This document shows, in pieces, positions 1-7,526 of a stretch of DNA of 64,000 nucleotides (position 1 is its first letter; the number at the start of each line of letters is the position of its first letter). Position numbers and translations under genes: made by a program. This DNA is from Pseudomonas panipatensis (lineage in GTDB: Bacteria; Pseudomonadota; Gammaproteobacteria; Pseudomonadales; Pseudomonadaceae). The DNA is taken from contig NZ_FNDS01000016.1 of assembly GCF_900099785.1 (NCBI RefSeq), positions 21,661 through 85,660 on the forward strand, written 5' to 3'. The notes under the pieces are model-generated. The model was not told the origin of the DNA. It ran no database searches and saw only the letters and a program-made list of their open reading frames with translations.

Positions 1-10
1 GGGCTGCGGC

Positions 11-28
11 ATACGTCATCCGACGTAT
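11..28. promoter_or_regulatory. 7-bp inverted repeat upstream of fmdA
   Basis: ATACGTC (11-17) and GACGTAT (22-28) form a perfect 7-bp inverted repeat with a 4-base spacer, about 70 bases before fmdA. Its size and place suit an operator for a dimeric regulator, but the regulator is not identifiable and the upstream gene lies outside the window. Confidence 0.35.
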
Positions 29-99
29 TTGCAGCGCCGGCGCCAGCCCCGAGACTGGCCCGGAACCCTCCCGCAACCGGCACAGCAAGGAGCCGCGCG

Positions 100-1329
100 A
101 TGACCGACACCCTGATCCAGGTCGACCTCAACCAGGCCGCCACCGAGAACGAGCAAGTCCACAACCGCTGGCATCCGGACATCCCCATGGCCTGCTGGGT
201 CAACCCGGGCGATGACTTCATCCTTGAGACCTACGACTGGACCGGCGGCGCGATCAAGAACGACGACGACGCCAGCGACGTGCGCGACGTCGACTTGTCC
301 ACCGTGCACTACCTGTCCGGTCCGGTGGGGGTGAAGGGCGCCGAGCCCGGCGACCTGCTGGTGGTCGACCTGCTCGACATAGGCGCCAAGGCCGACTCGC
401 TGTGGGGCTTCAACGGTTTCTTCTCGAAGCAGAACGGTGGCGGCTTCCTCACCGACTACTTCCCCTCCGCGCAGAAATCCATCTGGGACTTCCAGGGCAT
501 GTTCACCAGCAGCCGGCACATTCCCGGCGTGCGCTTCGCCGGGCTGATCCATCCGGGGCTGATCGGCTGCCTGCCGGACCCCAAGTTGCTGGCCAACTGG
601 AACGCCCGCGAGCAGGAGCTGATCGACAGCAACCCGACCCGGGTGCCGCCGCTGGCCAACCCGCCATTCGCCGCCACCGCGCACATGGGCAAGCTCACCG
701 GCGCGGCCCGCGATGCGGCCGCCGCCAGCGGCGCGCGCACCGTGCCGCCGCGCGAGCATGGCGGCAACTGCGACATCAAGGACCTGTCCCGCGGCTCGAA
801 GATCTTCTTCCCGGTCTACGTCGACGGCGCCGGCCTCTCGGTGGGCGACCTGCACTTCAGCCAGGGCGACGGCGAGATCACCTTCTGCGGCGCCATCGAG
901 ATGGCCGGCTGGGTGCATATGAAGGTCGAACTGATCAAGGGCGGCATGGCCAAGTACGGGATCAAGAACCCGATCTTCAAGCCCAGCCCCATAGTGCCCA
1001 CCTACAACAACTTCCTGATCTTCGAGGGCATCTCGGTGGATGATGCCGGCCAGCAGCACTACCTGGACGTCAACCTGGCCTACCAGCAGGCCTGCCTGAA
1101 CGCCATCGAGTACCTGAAGAAGTTCGGCTACAGCGGCGCCCAGGGCTACTCGCTGCTGGGTTCGGCGCCGGTGCAAGGGCACATCAGCGGGGTGGTGGAT
1201 ATCCCCAACGCCTGCGCCACCCTCTGGCTGCCGACGGACATCTTCGAGTTCGACATCAACCCTAGCGCCGCCGGCCCGACCCGGTACCTGGACGGTAGCA
1301 TCGACATGCCCATCGCCTACGACAATTGA
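100..1329 (+). CDS. fmdA: formamidase (acetamidase/formamidase family)
   Basis: This 409-residue cytoplasmic enzyme should hydrolyse formamide, and perhaps other short amides, to the acid and ammonia for nitrogen supply. The protein reads as a full-length FmdA/acetamidase: it opens with the family N-terminus (MTDTLIQVDLNQ), has the HNRWHPDIP segment near residue 21, the glycine-rich GDLLVVDLLDIG segment around residue 83, the HGGNCDIKDL metal/active-site segment near residue 220, and the LDVNLAYQQACLNAIEYL helix near the end. The ATG follows an AAGGAG ribosome site. An fmdB-type zinc ribbon and amiE follow, so the three genes look like one amide-use unit. The GC-rich codon use matches the core genome. 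Confidence 0.93.
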   Translation: MTDTLIQVDLNQAATENEQVHNRWHPDIPMACWVNPGDDFILETYDWTGGAIKNDDDASDVRDVDLSTVHYLSGPVGVKGAEPGDLLVVDLLDIGAKADSLWGFNGFFSKQNGGGFLTDYFPSAQKSIWDFQGMFTSSRHIPGVRFAGLIHPGLIGCLPDPKLLANWNAREQELIDSNPTRVPPLANPPFAATAHMGKLTGAARDAAAASGARTVPPREHGGNCDIKDLSRGSKIFFPVYVDGAGLSVGDLHFSQGDGEITFCGAIEMAGWVHMKVELIKGGMAKYGIKNPIFKPSPIVPTYNNFLIFEGISVDDAGQQHYLDVNLAYQQACLNAIEYLKKFGYSGAQGYSLLGSAPVQGHISGVVDIPNACATLWLPTDIFEFDINPSAAGPTRYLDGSIDMPIAYDN

Positions 1330-1336
1330 CGGCCAG

Positions 1337-1361
1337 GGCGCGGCCGCCCGCCGGCCGCGCC
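1337..1361 (+). terminator. GC-rich hairpin between fmdA and fmdB
   Basis: A perfect 10-bp stem, GGCGCGGCCG (1337-1346) and CGGCCGCGCC (1352-1361), closes a 5-base loop just after the fmdA stop. There is no U-run, so it may be a partial terminator, a processing site or an mRNA 3' protector that lowers fmdB expression relative to fmdA. Confidence 0.35.
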
Positions 1362-1380
1362 TCGTCGCCGGGAGCCCGCC

Positions 1381-1728
1381 ATGCCGATCTACGAATACGA
1401 CTGCCCGAACTGCGGTGACTTCACCCTGCTGCGGCCCATGGCCCAGCGTGACGAACCCTGCGCCTGCCCCTACTGCGAGACGCAGAGCATGCGGGTGATC
1501 CTCAGCGTTCCGGGATTGGCGACCATGCCTGGCAGCCAGCGCCGCGCCAACGAGGCCAACGAACGCTCGCGCCACGCCCCGCAGACCCTCGAAGAGTACA
1601 AGGCCAACCGCAAGCACGGCGCCGGCTGCAGTTGCTGCGCGCCGAGCAAGCCGGTACAGCGCACCAAGGCCAACCCCCATGGGCTGAAGACCAGCCCTTC
1701 GGCCCGTCCCTGGATGATCAGCCACTAA
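1381..1728 (+). CDS. fmdB: FmdB-family zinc ribbon protein
   Basis: This 115-residue protein starts with the diagnostic FmdB motif MPIYEYDCPNCG and has a second pair, CACPYCE, near residue 29; the two CxxC pairs should bind one zinc. The tail is basic and holds a further CSCC cluster near residue 81. FmdB proteins are named as putative regulators of formamidase in Methylophilus, but their biochemical role is unproven. It sits 51 bases after fmdA in the same direction and 63 bases before amiE, consistent with an accessory role in the amide operon. Confidence 0.85.
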   Translation: MPIYEYDCPNCGDFTLLRPMAQRDEPCACPYCETQSMRVILSVPGLATMPGSQRRANEANERSRHAPQTLEEYKANRKHGAGCSCCAPSKPVQRTKANPHGLKTSPSARPWMISH

Positions 1729-1791
1729 TCCCTTTCCGCGGATGGGCGCGCGCAGCGCTGCCCGTCAGCCCGATTCCCAAGGAGTAACCCG

Positions 1792-2835
1792 ATGCGCCAT
1801 GGCGATATTTCCAGCAGCCCCGACACGGTCGGCGTCGCCGTCGTCAATTACAAGATGCCGCGCCTGCACAGCAAGGCCGAGGTGCTGGACAACGCCCGCA
1901 GGATCGCCGACATGATCAAGGGCATGAAGCTCGGCCTGCCGGGCATGGACCTGGTGGTGTTCCCCGAGTACAGCACCATGGGGATCATGTACGACCACAA
2001 CGAGATGATGGCGACCGCCGCGACCATCCCCGGCGAGGAAACCGCGATCTTCTCCGCCGCCTGCCGCGAGGCGAAGACCTGGGGCATCTTCTCGCTCACC
2101 GGTGAGCGCCACGAGGAGCATCCGCATAAGGCGCCCTACAACTCCCTGGTGCTGATCAACGACCAGGGCGAGATAGTGCAGAGGTACCGCAAGTGCATTC
2201 CCTGGTGCCCCATCGAAGGCTGGTACCCGGGCGACCGCACCTACGTCAGCGAGGGCCCCAAGGGCCTGAAGATCAGCCTGATCATCTGCGACGACGGGAA
2301 CTACCCGGAAATCTGGCGCGACTGCGCGATGAAGGGCGCCGAGCTGATAGTGCGCTGCCAGGGCTACATGTACCCGGCCAAGGACCAACAGGTACTGATG
2401 GCCAAGACCATGGCCTGGGCCAACAACTGCTACGTGGCGGTAGCCAACGCCACTGGTTTCGACGGCGTGTACAGCTACTTCGGCCACTCGGCGATCATCG
2501 GTTTCGACGGCCGTACCCTCGGCGAATGCGGGGAGGAGGAGATGGGCATCCAGTACGCTCAGCTGTCGGTCTCGCAGATTCGCGACGCACGCGCCAATGA
2601 CCAGTCGCAGAACCATCTGTTCAAGCTGCTGCACCGTGGCTACACCGGGGTCTACGACTCCGGCGACGGCGACAAGGGCGTGGCCGACTGCCCGTTCGAC
2701 TTCTACCGCACCTGGGTGCTGGATGCGCAGAAAGCCAGGGAGAACGTCGAGCAACTCACCCGCTCGACCATAGGTGTGGCGGATTGTCCGGTGGGCGAAC
2801 TGCCGCATTCGGGCAAGGAACGGCAACTGGGCTGA
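1792..2835 (+). CDS. amiE: aliphatic amidase
   Basis: This 347-residue nitrilase-superfamily enzyme hydrolyses short aliphatic amides such as acetamide and propionamide to acid plus ammonia, and usually works as a homohexamer in the cytoplasm. It is recognisably the Pseudomonas AmiE: the N-terminus MRHGDISSS is preserved and the Glu-Lys-Cys triad falls at the known positions, Glu59 (FPEYS), Lys134 (RYRKCIP) and Cys166 (LIICDDGN). An AAGGAG site lies 8 bases before the ATG. In P. aeruginosa amiE heads amiEBCRS; here amiB follows directly, but amiC, amiR and amiS are absent, so the classical AmiC/AmiR antitermination control must be elsewhere or missing. Confidence 0.96.
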   Translation: MRHGDISSSPDTVGVAVVNYKMPRLHSKAEVLDNARRIADMIKGMKLGLPGMDLVVFPEYSTMGIMYDHNEMMATAATIPGEETAIFSAACREAKTWGIFSLTGERHEEHPHKAPYNSLVLINDQGEIVQRYRKCIPWCPIEGWYPGDRTYVSEGPKGLKISLIICDDGNYPEIWRDCAMKGAELIVRCQGYMYPAKDQQVLMAKTMAWANNCYVAVANATGFDGVYSYFGHSAIIGFDGRTLGECGEEEMGIQYAQLSVSQIRDARANDQSQNHLFKLLHRGYTGVYDSGDGDKGVADCPFDFYRTWVLDAQKARENVEQLTRSTIGVADCPVGELPHSGKERQLG

Positions 2836-2859
2836 GCCCGGCAGCGAGGAGAGGAGCCC

Positions 2860-3891
2860 ATGCCATTCGTCAACGACCTGCTCGAGCAAAACCGCGGGCA
2901 GCTAGCCCGCGAAGGCGCTGCGCTGCTGCCCTCGCGCTTTCTCTTCGAACCCCACGCAGTAATGGCTCTGCTGCGTTCGCGCATCGTCGGCCAGGCCGCG
3001 GTGCTCGACCAGGTGGAGGCGTTGCTCAAGGTGGTGAAGGCCGACATCGGCGATCCCGAGCGGCCGCTGGGTGTCAGCCTGTTCATCGGTCCCACCGGGG
3101 TCGGCAAGACCGAGATAGTGCGGCTGCTGGCCCTGGCCATCCACGGCAGGGCGGACGCCTTGTGCCGGATCGACATGAATACCCTGGCCCAGGAGCACTA
3201 TGCCGCCGCGCTGGCCGGGGCGCCGCCCGGGTATGTCGGCAGCAAGGAAGGCACCACGCTGTTTGACGCCGAGGCCATTGCGGGAAGCTACGGGCGCCCG
3301 GGTATAGTGCTGTTCGACGAGCTTGAAAAGGCCGATCGCAACGTGATCCGCACACTGCTCAACGTACTCGACAGCGGACAACTGGTGCTCAGCGCCGGCA
3401 GCAAGCGCATCGACTTCCGCAACAGCTTGATCTTCATGACCAGCAACATAGGCGCACGCAAGGTCTGGGAGTACCGGGCACCCTTCGAGCGCGGCTGGCG
3501 GCGCTGGCTCAACTTGCTGCCCCATGATCAGGGGCGGGTGCTGGAGGAGGCGCTGCATGGACACTTCGAGCCGGAGTTCCTCAACCGCATCGACCGCATC
3601 CTGGCGTTCGAGCGCATCGACGGCGATTGGTTGCAAAGCCTGCTGGACATCGAACTGGACAAGCTCAACCAGCGCCTGGGCCGGCGGGGGAGGAGCCTGG
3701 AGCTGAACGACGCCGCCAGGTTCTTCCTCTGCAGTGGGCACGATGCTCGCTTCGGCGCCCGTGACCTGGTCCGGCGTATGCGCCGGGTGCTGGAACCGGT
3801 GGTGGCGGATTTCCTACTGGAGCAACCAACGGCCTGCCGCCTGCTGGCGGACTGCGTCGGTGGGGCGCTGGAACTCCGTCGCCTGGATTGA
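2860..3891 (+). CDS. amiB: AmiB-type AAA+ ATPase (ClpA/ClpB-like)
   Basis: This 343-residue ATPase has a Walker A motif GPTGVGKTE near residue 76, a Walker B ILFDELEKAD near residue 150, a sensor segment IFMTSNIGA near residue 190 and a Clp-type C-terminal small domain with the GARDLVRRM arginine region. It is a single-ring Clp-like protein without an N-domain or a protease partner motif, as expected for AmiB, which is encoded after amiE in Pseudomonas and thought to act as a chaperone or transport energiser. It starts 24 bases after the amiE stop behind GAGGAGAGGAG. A decay zone begins right after its stop codon. Confidence 0.85.
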   Translation: MPFVNDLLEQNRGQLAREGAALLPSRFLFEPHAVMALLRSRIVGQAAVLDQVEALLKVVKADIGDPERPLGVSLFIGPTGVGKTEIVRLLALAIHGRADALCRIDMNTLAQEHYAAALAGAPPGYVGSKEGTTLFDAEAIAGSYGRPGIVLFDELEKADRNVIRTLLNVLDSGQLVLSAGSKRIDFRNSLIFMTSNIGARKVWEYRAPFERGWRRWLNLLPHDQGRVLEEALHGHFEPEFLNRIDRILAFERIDGDWLQSLLDIELDKLNQRLGRRGRSLELNDAARFFLCSGHDARFGARDLVRRMRRVLEPVVADFLLEQPTACRLLADCVGGALELRRLD

Positions 3892-3956
3892 GAGGGCTGG
3901 CCCTTCTCTCTATATTTTGTGAAGCCTCTTTGTCGAATCCAGGAAGGTGGCTGAAC

Positions 3957-4049
3957 ATGCTCCCGCTGATTTCCGTGGCGCTGGTCTGGCTGGTGGGGCG
4001 CATCCCGGGGCCGAACTTCTTCGCGGTGGCGCGGGCCGCGGCGCGCCAG
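3957..4049 (+). pseudogene. N-terminal remnant of a LysE/RhtB amino-acid exporter
   Basis: From the ATG at 3957 about 31 codons read as the first transmembrane helix of a LysE-type exporter, including the PGPNFFAVARAAA signature (normally SPGPNF). Then the similarity stops and the frame runs into unrelated sequence. A complete LysE protein has about 200 residues, so this is a 5' fragment. The last family-like residue is near position 4049. Confidence 0.6.
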
Positions 4050-4092
4050 TTCCGGAGCATCAAGCGAATGTGCGACCTCATCGTTAGCGTCG

Positions 4093-4479
4093 ATGGGCAC
4101 GACAGGGTTCTACCCCGTCAGCAGCCTGCGCCTAGAGCTGCAGAGCACCCAGCGGGAACTGCTCCAGGAGCGGGAAACCACGGCGACCTATGTGCGCGGG
4201 GTGGAGGATCGCGCGCACCGGGAAGTCGATCGGGTGCGCGAAGAGAGCATGGCGGTGGCCGCGCAGATGAAGGCCGTCAGTAAGCACCAAGAGCAACTAC
4301 GTCAGCGCCTGGATACTGCCTTGGCTAAGCTTAGCGAAGCTCAGCAACTGGCCACCGCCGAGGCGGCGCGGGCCGCGACCTTGGCGCAGCATCTGGTCAA
4401 GCGTCTGCGTGCCCAGCGGGTCAGCGCTAAGCCTGCCAAGCTAGCCAAACGACCGAGAGAGCCGACAGATCAGAGGTAG
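4093..4479 (+). pseudogene. C-terminal coiled-coil fragment resembling KfrA-type proteins
   Basis: A 128-codon frame encodes an alanine-, glutamate- and arginine-rich coiled coil (LRLELQSTQRELLQERE and onwards) followed by a basic tail. This pattern is like the C-terminal half of KfrA-type DNA-binding proteins, which have a helix-turn-helix N-domain and a long coiled coil; no N-domain is present. The ATG at 4093 follows a stop in the same frame and has no clear ribosome site. It is most simply a 5'-truncated remnant, though expression of a short coiled-coil peptide cannot be excluded. Confidence 0.45.
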
Positions 4480-4513
4480 TGCGCAGGGTTGCAGCCGACG
4501 GCACTTGGTGGGC

Positions 4514-4741
4514 TCAATCGAGGTTTTCGCCCAGGTAGCGAACCAGCTTCAAGGGCTCTGTGCTGTCGATCACGCGGTACATCAGGTCGCGCTTGCTGCG
4601 AGGCAGTTGCTTAGCGCAGCGCTTGGCGGTTGCCCGCACTGCAGCGTCGGTACCATGCAGGCGGACGGTAAGGAGGAGGGCGAGGAGGGCGTCTTGCAGG
4701 TTCAACTCGCGGTAGCTCGGCTTGGACAAGGGACTGAGCAT
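4514..4741 (-). CDS. small hypothetical protein
   Basis: This 75-residue protein is not assigned with confidence. It is leucine-, arginine- and lysine-rich, has no signal peptide or membrane helix, and contains YRELNLQDALLALLLTVRL and RYLGENLD near its ends. Its regular amphipathic composition and intact frame suggest a real protein of the short type often found as cargo in Pseudomonas islands. It runs opposite to the surrounding remnants. A helical regulatory or toxin-antitoxin partner is possible, but nothing here proves it. Confidence 0.4.
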   Translation of the reverse strand: MLSPLSKPSYRELNLQDALLALLLTVRLHGTDAAVRATAKRCAKQLPRSKRDLMYRVIDSTEPLKLVRYLGENLD

Positions 4742-5031
4742 GAAGTGGAATTAGACTCGGTTCAAGTGGATGATGCAATAGCGCCGGCAGAGCAGGCGTA
4801 ATTTGACCTTGCCGCCGAGATGGTCATTTCCATGTCGGCGCAGCCTTCCCCCGGCTACTGCAATCGGTGAGGACTGTATGCTGTGACCGGCATCCCCCCA
4901 CAGACCGGGCCTTGGTTTCGACAGGCAGGCTTTCGCCCCGGGGAGGGCGGGGCGTGCGGGTGTCAGTGCATGAATCAGCCTCTTTCATCGTCCTTGGCAG
5001 GATGGCCGAAATGTCATGCTGAACGCCCCCC

Positions 5032-5238
5032 GCCTGCACTACCCAGATCGATCATGTGTTCCTATCGCCATAGGGCATCTTCGTACTGGAAACGAAGTAC
5101 ATGAGCGGAGGGATCTTCGGCAGCGAAAAGCAGTCGCAGTGAACGCCGAAGATCAACAAGTGCACCTACAAATTCCAGAACCCACTACGACAGAACTACA
5201 AACACTTCAAGGCCCTGAAAGCCGCCTTGGGCATTACA
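5032..5238 (+). pseudogene. NERD (nuclease-related domain) remnant with stop codons
   Basis: In the frame starting at 5041 the translation reads TTQIDHVFLSP, stop, GIFVLETKYMSGGIFGS, EKQSQ, stop, TPKINK and then FQNPLRQNYKHFKALKAAL. These are the consecutive conserved blocks of the NERD domain (TTQIDH, GIFVIETK, GWIFGS, NPLRQN). The second stop, TGA, sits where the family has tryptophan. Two in-frame stops and loss of both ends show the gene is dead. Confidence 0.7.
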
Positions 5239-5254
5239 TCCACGAATGGGGCAA

Positions 5255-5770
5255 GTGGTGCGCGACAGCCGCATCACGCAGATCTACGAAGGCACTAATG
5301 GTCTCCAGGCGCTCGACCTGGTCCGCCGCAAACTGATGGCCGATGGTGGTGCCGATATAGGCGCGTTGCAGGCTGGTTTCAGCGAACTGTGCGACCGATT
5401 GGCCCGATGCGACACCGTGGCACCCAAGACGCCTACGGTGCAGGCGCTCCTCGGCAAGTGGCGCAAACTCACCGCCGAAGTACTCGTCGCGACCCCGCGT
5501 GATCCGAAGGAAATCGGCGTCATCTCGTTAGGCTACCCGCAATACGGCGCCTATGTGCTGCTAGCCCACCTCTGGTTGCAGGTCGCCGGCATAGCCCAGG
5601 CGGCGCTCGATGACGGTAGCGGCGAGGTCGATTTCTATCGCGCATAGCTGGCCAGCACCGATTTTTCTACCTACAGCGCATCCTGCCGCGCGCCAGCATG
5701 CACCGTGTGGCCCTGCTGGGAGGCGCCGGCTGCCTGATGGCGTTGGACGAAGCGCACTTCGCCTTCTGGG
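5255..5770 (+). pseudogene. C-terminal remnant of an acyl-CoA dehydrogenase
   Basis: From about 5255 the frame reads RDSRITQIYEGTNGLQALDLV, the hallmark C-terminal helix of acyl-CoA dehydrogenases, and continues through the extra C-terminal domain to GEVDFYRA. A TAG at 5645 stands where AKLA is expected (probably AAG to TAG). After it the similarity jumps one frame at the T-run near 5665 and goes on as FFYLQRILPR and then LMALDEAHFAFW to about 5770. The FAD-binding two thirds of the enzyme are missing. The remnant joins the NERD fragment within about 20 bases. Confidence 0.75.
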
Positions 5771-5798
5771 CGTGCTCCCGCGGGAGCGCCGGGACTTC

Positions 5799-7178
5799 TC
5801 ACTCCACTGTCTTATTCAGCTTGCGATAAAGAGTGCGCGGGCTAACCCTGAGAATGCGCGCCGCTGCACTCACCTCGCCGCCGACCTTTGGCATCAGCCA
5901 GGCCAGGTAGCGCGCTTCCAGGACGTCCAAGTCCACCGGTTCGCCGAGCTGGAAGTGTTCGCCGTCGGAGGGCTGGCTGGGCGGACTTAATTCCGCTTCG
6001 TTCTGGAAGTCAGCCAGGGTGATTTCGCCACTATCGGCCATCAGACTGGCGCGTTCGATCAGGTTGCGTAGTTCACGGATGTTGCCACGATAGCGCCGCC
6101 CAGCCAGCCAGACCAGGGCGTCAGTGCTGATGCTGCGGTTCTTTTGGCGATCCACACGCTTGAGCAGGGAGCGGGCGAGCAGGGGGATGTCACTGGACCG
6201 TTCGTGCAGCGATGGTGTGCGGATGGGGAAGGTGTTGATACGGTGATAGAGGTCACGGCGGAAACTTTCCGCTTCGACCATCTCACCGAGCGCCCGGTGG
6301 GTAGCACTAATCAGGCGAAAGTCAGCGCGCAGGGTCTCCAGACCGCCGACACGGCGGTAAGTTGCAGTTTCCAGCAAACGCAGGAGTTTCACCTGCAGCG
6401 ACAGCGGCAGTTCGCCGACTTCATCCAGGAACAGGGTGCCGCCGGAGGCTGCCTCCACCAGACCGTGCTTGCGGTGGCTGGCGCCCGTGAAGGCGCCTTT
6501 TTCGTAGCCGAACAGTTCGCTCTCGAACAGGCTTTCCGTTAGGCCACCACAGTCCACTGTGACAAACGGCCCGTCGCGACGCTCACTGGCTTCATGGATG
6601 GCCTGGGCTACCAACTCCTTGCCGGTGCCGGTCTCTCCCAGCAGCAGCACCGCAGCGTCGGACGCGGCGACACGCTGGATACGCTCGAGCATTTTCCTGA
6701 AGCTTGGCGCGCGCCCTACCAGCCCGCGCGCAGCTTCCTGGCCACTGGCATGGCGCAGCACACGCATGGTTTCGACGAAATAACGAATCTGTCCGTCGCT
6801 ACCATGTATCGGCATCACCTCCACGGCCACGTGCTCTTCGCCATGTGGCGTGTGGTGCAAGTGCAGGACTTTCTCCGGCGTGCCCTTCTTTTGGCAACTC
6901 CCCAGAGGGCAGGCCTCGCCTGCCTGATCGCAAGGTACCGTGAAGTGGTGGGAGACCTCGTGGCAGGTGCGTCCAATCAGCGGCCCACCGGAGGAGAACT
7001 CATCCAGATAGGCACGGTTGGCGGCGACGATGCGGTAGTCGCGGCCCATGACGATGCGAGGTTCCGGTAGGTAGTCGAGGAAGGCGACCAGTTCGCCCAG
7101 GGAAGCACTCAGGGTCATGGCGTGGTCTCTGACATATTTGTCGGAAGATTTTGCCATATATGGCGAAAAAGACGACAT
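5799..7178 (-). CDS. sigma-54-dependent activator with a Cys/His-rich PAS domain, probable regulator of cioAB
   Basis: This 459-residue protein has three parts. An N-terminal PAS domain (about residues 20-140) holds an unusual cluster: [22 protein letters not shown]. An AAA+ sigma-54 interaction domain follows, with Walker A GETGTGKE, the intact GAFTGA loop and Walker [14 protein letters not shown] Fis-type helix-turn-helix ([16 protein letters not shown]) ends it. The PAS cysteines and histidines suggest sensing of redox state, a metal or an Fe-S cluster; that is inference. The frame opens further to a GTG at 7256, but ATG 7178 is more credible, and ATG 7118 would place the palindrome at 7136-7176 outside the gene. 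It is divergent from cydP-cioAB, which has a matching -24/-12 promoter. Confidence 0.88.
   Translation of the reverse strand: MSSFSPYMAKSSDKYVRDHAMTLSASLGELVAFLDYLPEPRIVMGRDYRIVAANRAYLDEFSSGGPLIGRTCHEVSHHFTVPCDQAGEACPLGSCQKKGTPEKVLHLHHTPHGEEHVAVEVMPIHGSDGQIRYFVETMRVLRHASGQEAARGLVGRAPSFRKMLERIQRVAASDAAVLLLGETGTGKELVAQAIHEASERRDGPFVTVDCGGLTESLFESELFGYEKGAFTGASHRKHGLVEAASGGTLFLDEVGELPLSLQVKLLRLLETATYRRVGGLETLRADFRLISATHRALGEMVEAESFRRDLYHRINTFPIRTPSLHERSSDIPLLARSLLKRVDRQKNRSISTDALVWLAGRRYRGNIRELRNLIERASLMADSGEITLADFQNEAELSPPSQPSDGEHFQLGEPVDLDVLEARYLAWLMPKVGGEVSAAARILRVSPRTLYRKLNKTVE
7136..7176. promoter_or_regulatory. palindrome, candidate upstream activating site for the sigma-54 activator
   Basis: The core GCCATATATGGC (7153-7164) is a perfect 12-bp palindrome flanked by TTTT and GAAAA, and an outer TGTCG/CGACA pair (about 7139-7143 and 7172-7176) extends the symmetry. 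It lies about 90-110 bases upstream of the -24 element at 7251, the usual distance for enhancer sites bound by sigma-54 activators. It overlaps the activator's start region, which also allows autoregulation. Confidence 0.5.
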
Positions 7179-7250
7179 GGTCACTTCGTCTGGCTGAGTG
7201 AATCTAATTATCCGATTGAAATATAAGTAGATTTTTTTATTCCATGCTAA

Positions 7251-7266
7251 TGGCACAGCTCTTGTA
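7251..7266 (+). promoter_or_regulatory. sigma-54 (-24/-12) promoter of the cio operon
   Basis: TGGCACAGCTCTTGTA matches the sigma-54 consensus TGGCAC-N5-TTGCW with one change (GC to GT at -12) and exact spacing between the GG and the -12 G. It points to cydP, cioA and cioB; transcription would start near 7276, about 20 bases before the first gene. The divergent gene encodes a sigma-54 activator, which supports the call. Confidence 0.7.
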
Positions 7267-7294
7267 ATGACCTATTCAGAAGTAGGAACCCTGG

Positions 7295-7501
7295 TTGTCC
7301 GAGATGAAGGCACTGCGTCCATCCACGTCATCACTGGCTCGCGAACTGGCCCTGGTCATCGTCCTGAAAACACTATTGCTTGGCCTGCTCTGGTGGGCGT
7401 TCTTCGACGGTCAGCCCAGGCTGGCGCGGGACGTTCAGACGATTTCCACGGGGCTACTCGACAGGGTTCCTGCTTCTTCCTTCCCCGCCCGTCCGCAATA
7501 A
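7295..7501 (+). CDS. cydP: CydP-like putative small subunit of cytochrome bd oxidase
   Basis: This 68-residue protein has a short polar N-terminus, the segment LARELALVIVLKTLLLGLLW as one transmembrane helix, then WWAFFDGQPR. This RELALVxxxK...WAFF pattern is that of the CydP small subunits encoded just before cydAB/cioAB. The first possible start is TTG 7295, 8 bases after AGGA; ATG 7304 is an alternative that loses three residues. It is the first gene after the sigma-54 promoter and ends 25 bases before cioA. It probably assembles with or stabilises the oxidase. Confidence 0.72.
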   Translation: MSEMKALRPSTSSLARELALVIVLKTLLLGLLWWAFFDGQPRLARDVQTISTGLLDRVPASSFPARPQ

Positions 7502-7526
7502 CGCCCCTGCAAGGAGTCTCACGCAG

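Noticed and set aside
16..1725. 569-codon minus-strand open frame under fmdA/fmdB
   Set aside because: It is the shadow of fmdA and fmdB in GC-rich DNA; its translation is Gly/Val/Arg-rich without motifs, while the plus-strand frames show clear families.
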